Assembly: GCA_009741485.1 (NCBI GenBank)
Contig: CM019238.1
Location: 7,731,477 to 7,795,476, forward strand
Direction of reading: 5' to 3'
Length of the DNA stretch: 64,000 nucleotides
Source of the DNA: Malurus cyaneus samueli
Lineage: Eukaryota; Chordata; Aves; Passeriformes; Maluridae
Made by a program: the position numbers and the translations under genes. Of the stretch, positions 63,298 through 64,000 are shown one piece after another; position 1 is the stretch's first letter, and the number at the start of each line of letters is the position of its first letter. The notes below the pieces were generated by a model, which saw only the letters and a list, made by a program, of their open reading frames with translations, did no database searches and had not been told where the DNA came from.

Positions 63298-64000
63298 CTT
63301 TGTAGAGAAAATCTGGCATAAAAAACTTCCAAAAAAAGGAAAGTCCTAGAAAATAACGGGTACTTTTGATGATTTATAGTGTACTTTTTGTTATTGCTTC
63401 CCCATTTTGTATTCTAAATTGCTTGTAAAAACCTGGAACATGATGTGTCACTTTCCTGTGACTTCTGCTATTTTGTCTGTATTTTCTTAGTCCATCCTGG
63501 TTTTATTTACTTCCTTGCTCATGCTTCATTGTTGTAATTGCTTGGCATGGCAATAACAACAGCATTTATAAATTTCTGCCCCCTTTCCCTCTCAGTGTGA
63601 TCGATACTGTAGTATAAGGCACAGTGACCTATGGCCCCTGCAGTTTGATTCTTATGTCTTTCTTAGATTGCTTTGGCAGTGAGTCATTTTCACATAAAAT
63701 AGTTTGTGATGGAGCTTATTCTCTCCAGTGATGTTATAGACTATTCTAGGCACCAGGGCAGACCATAGGCATGGTTGGGACAGTGGAACTCTACTGACCT
63801 GCCACTGTGAGACTCCAGTAAGGGTGTTAACAGGCAAGGGTCACTTGGTTCTGAGGGCTGAACACATCTCCTTTACCCCCCTCCCCTGTTCCACCTTTGG
63901 CAGAATATCTGAGAAACTTCACGTGGTGACCCAAGTTTCTGCTCTCCTGCACAAGTCTGTAATTGAAGTGCAAACTTGTTGTTTTTCCTCCTGATCTCAT
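63298..64000. other. Flanking sequence, nothing recognised
   Basis: AT-rich non-coding sequence after the CR1 end. No exon, RNA gene or repeat is recognisable to the end of the window. Confidence 0.6.

Overview
The window is vertebrate nuclear DNA and most likely from a bird. Intron-split genes follow GT-AG rules. Two CR1 non-LTR retrotransposon tails of avian type are present (near 16.7 kb and 63.1 kb). The gene order COL4A6 - ATG4A - PSMD10 - VSIG1 is the order known from human Xq22.3. In birds this block is expected on chicken chromosome 4 or songbird 4A; that placement is inferred from synteny, not read from the sequence.

Layout: (1) 1-10.97 kb, + strand: the last 16 coding exons of a collagen IV alpha-6 chain, the Gly-X-Y tail plus a complete NC1 domain with 12 cysteines, then a 3' UTR of about 1.27 kb. 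(2) About 11.1-22.85 kb, - strand: ATG4A, the cysteine protease that processes ATG8-family proteins. All 13 exons can be assembled (396 residues), with catalytic Cys76, Asp278 and His280 and a C-terminal LC3-interacting motif. (3) 22.4-23.45 kb: a CpG-island promoter shared head to head by ATG4A and PSMD10, with 253 bp between the two start codons. (4) 23.08-26.96 kb, + strand: PSMD10 (gankyrin), five exons. Exon 1 lacks one base relative to the expected frame; with that base the product is exactly 226 residues, the human length. (5) 26.96-48.64 kb, - strand: VSIG1, seven coding exons (327 residues): signal peptide, V-set domain split over two exons, C2-set domain, one membrane span and a short cytoplasmic tail with two YxxV motifs. 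PSMD10 and VSIG1 converge, and their poly(A) signals lie within 50 bp of each other.

(6) 48.7-64 kb: no confidently recognised gene. It holds mostly AT-rich non-coding DNA, a CpG-rich tandem repeat near 54.5 kb, a cluster of unrelated tandem repeats at 61.37-62.47 kb inside a second CpG-rich block, a CR1 3' end, and one weak cysteine-rich candidate exon near 52.1 kb.

The four genes share no pathway; they are a conserved synteny block. COL4A6 makes basement-membrane collagen, ATG4A works in autophagy, PSMD10 is a chaperone of 19S proteasome assembly, and VSIG1 is an epithelial surface immunoglobulin protein. I found no clearly new biological system. The best leads are the PSMD10 frameshift, the ATG4A upstream ORF that overlaps its start codon, the near-overlapping 3' ends, the VSIG1 tail motifs and the repeat cluster.
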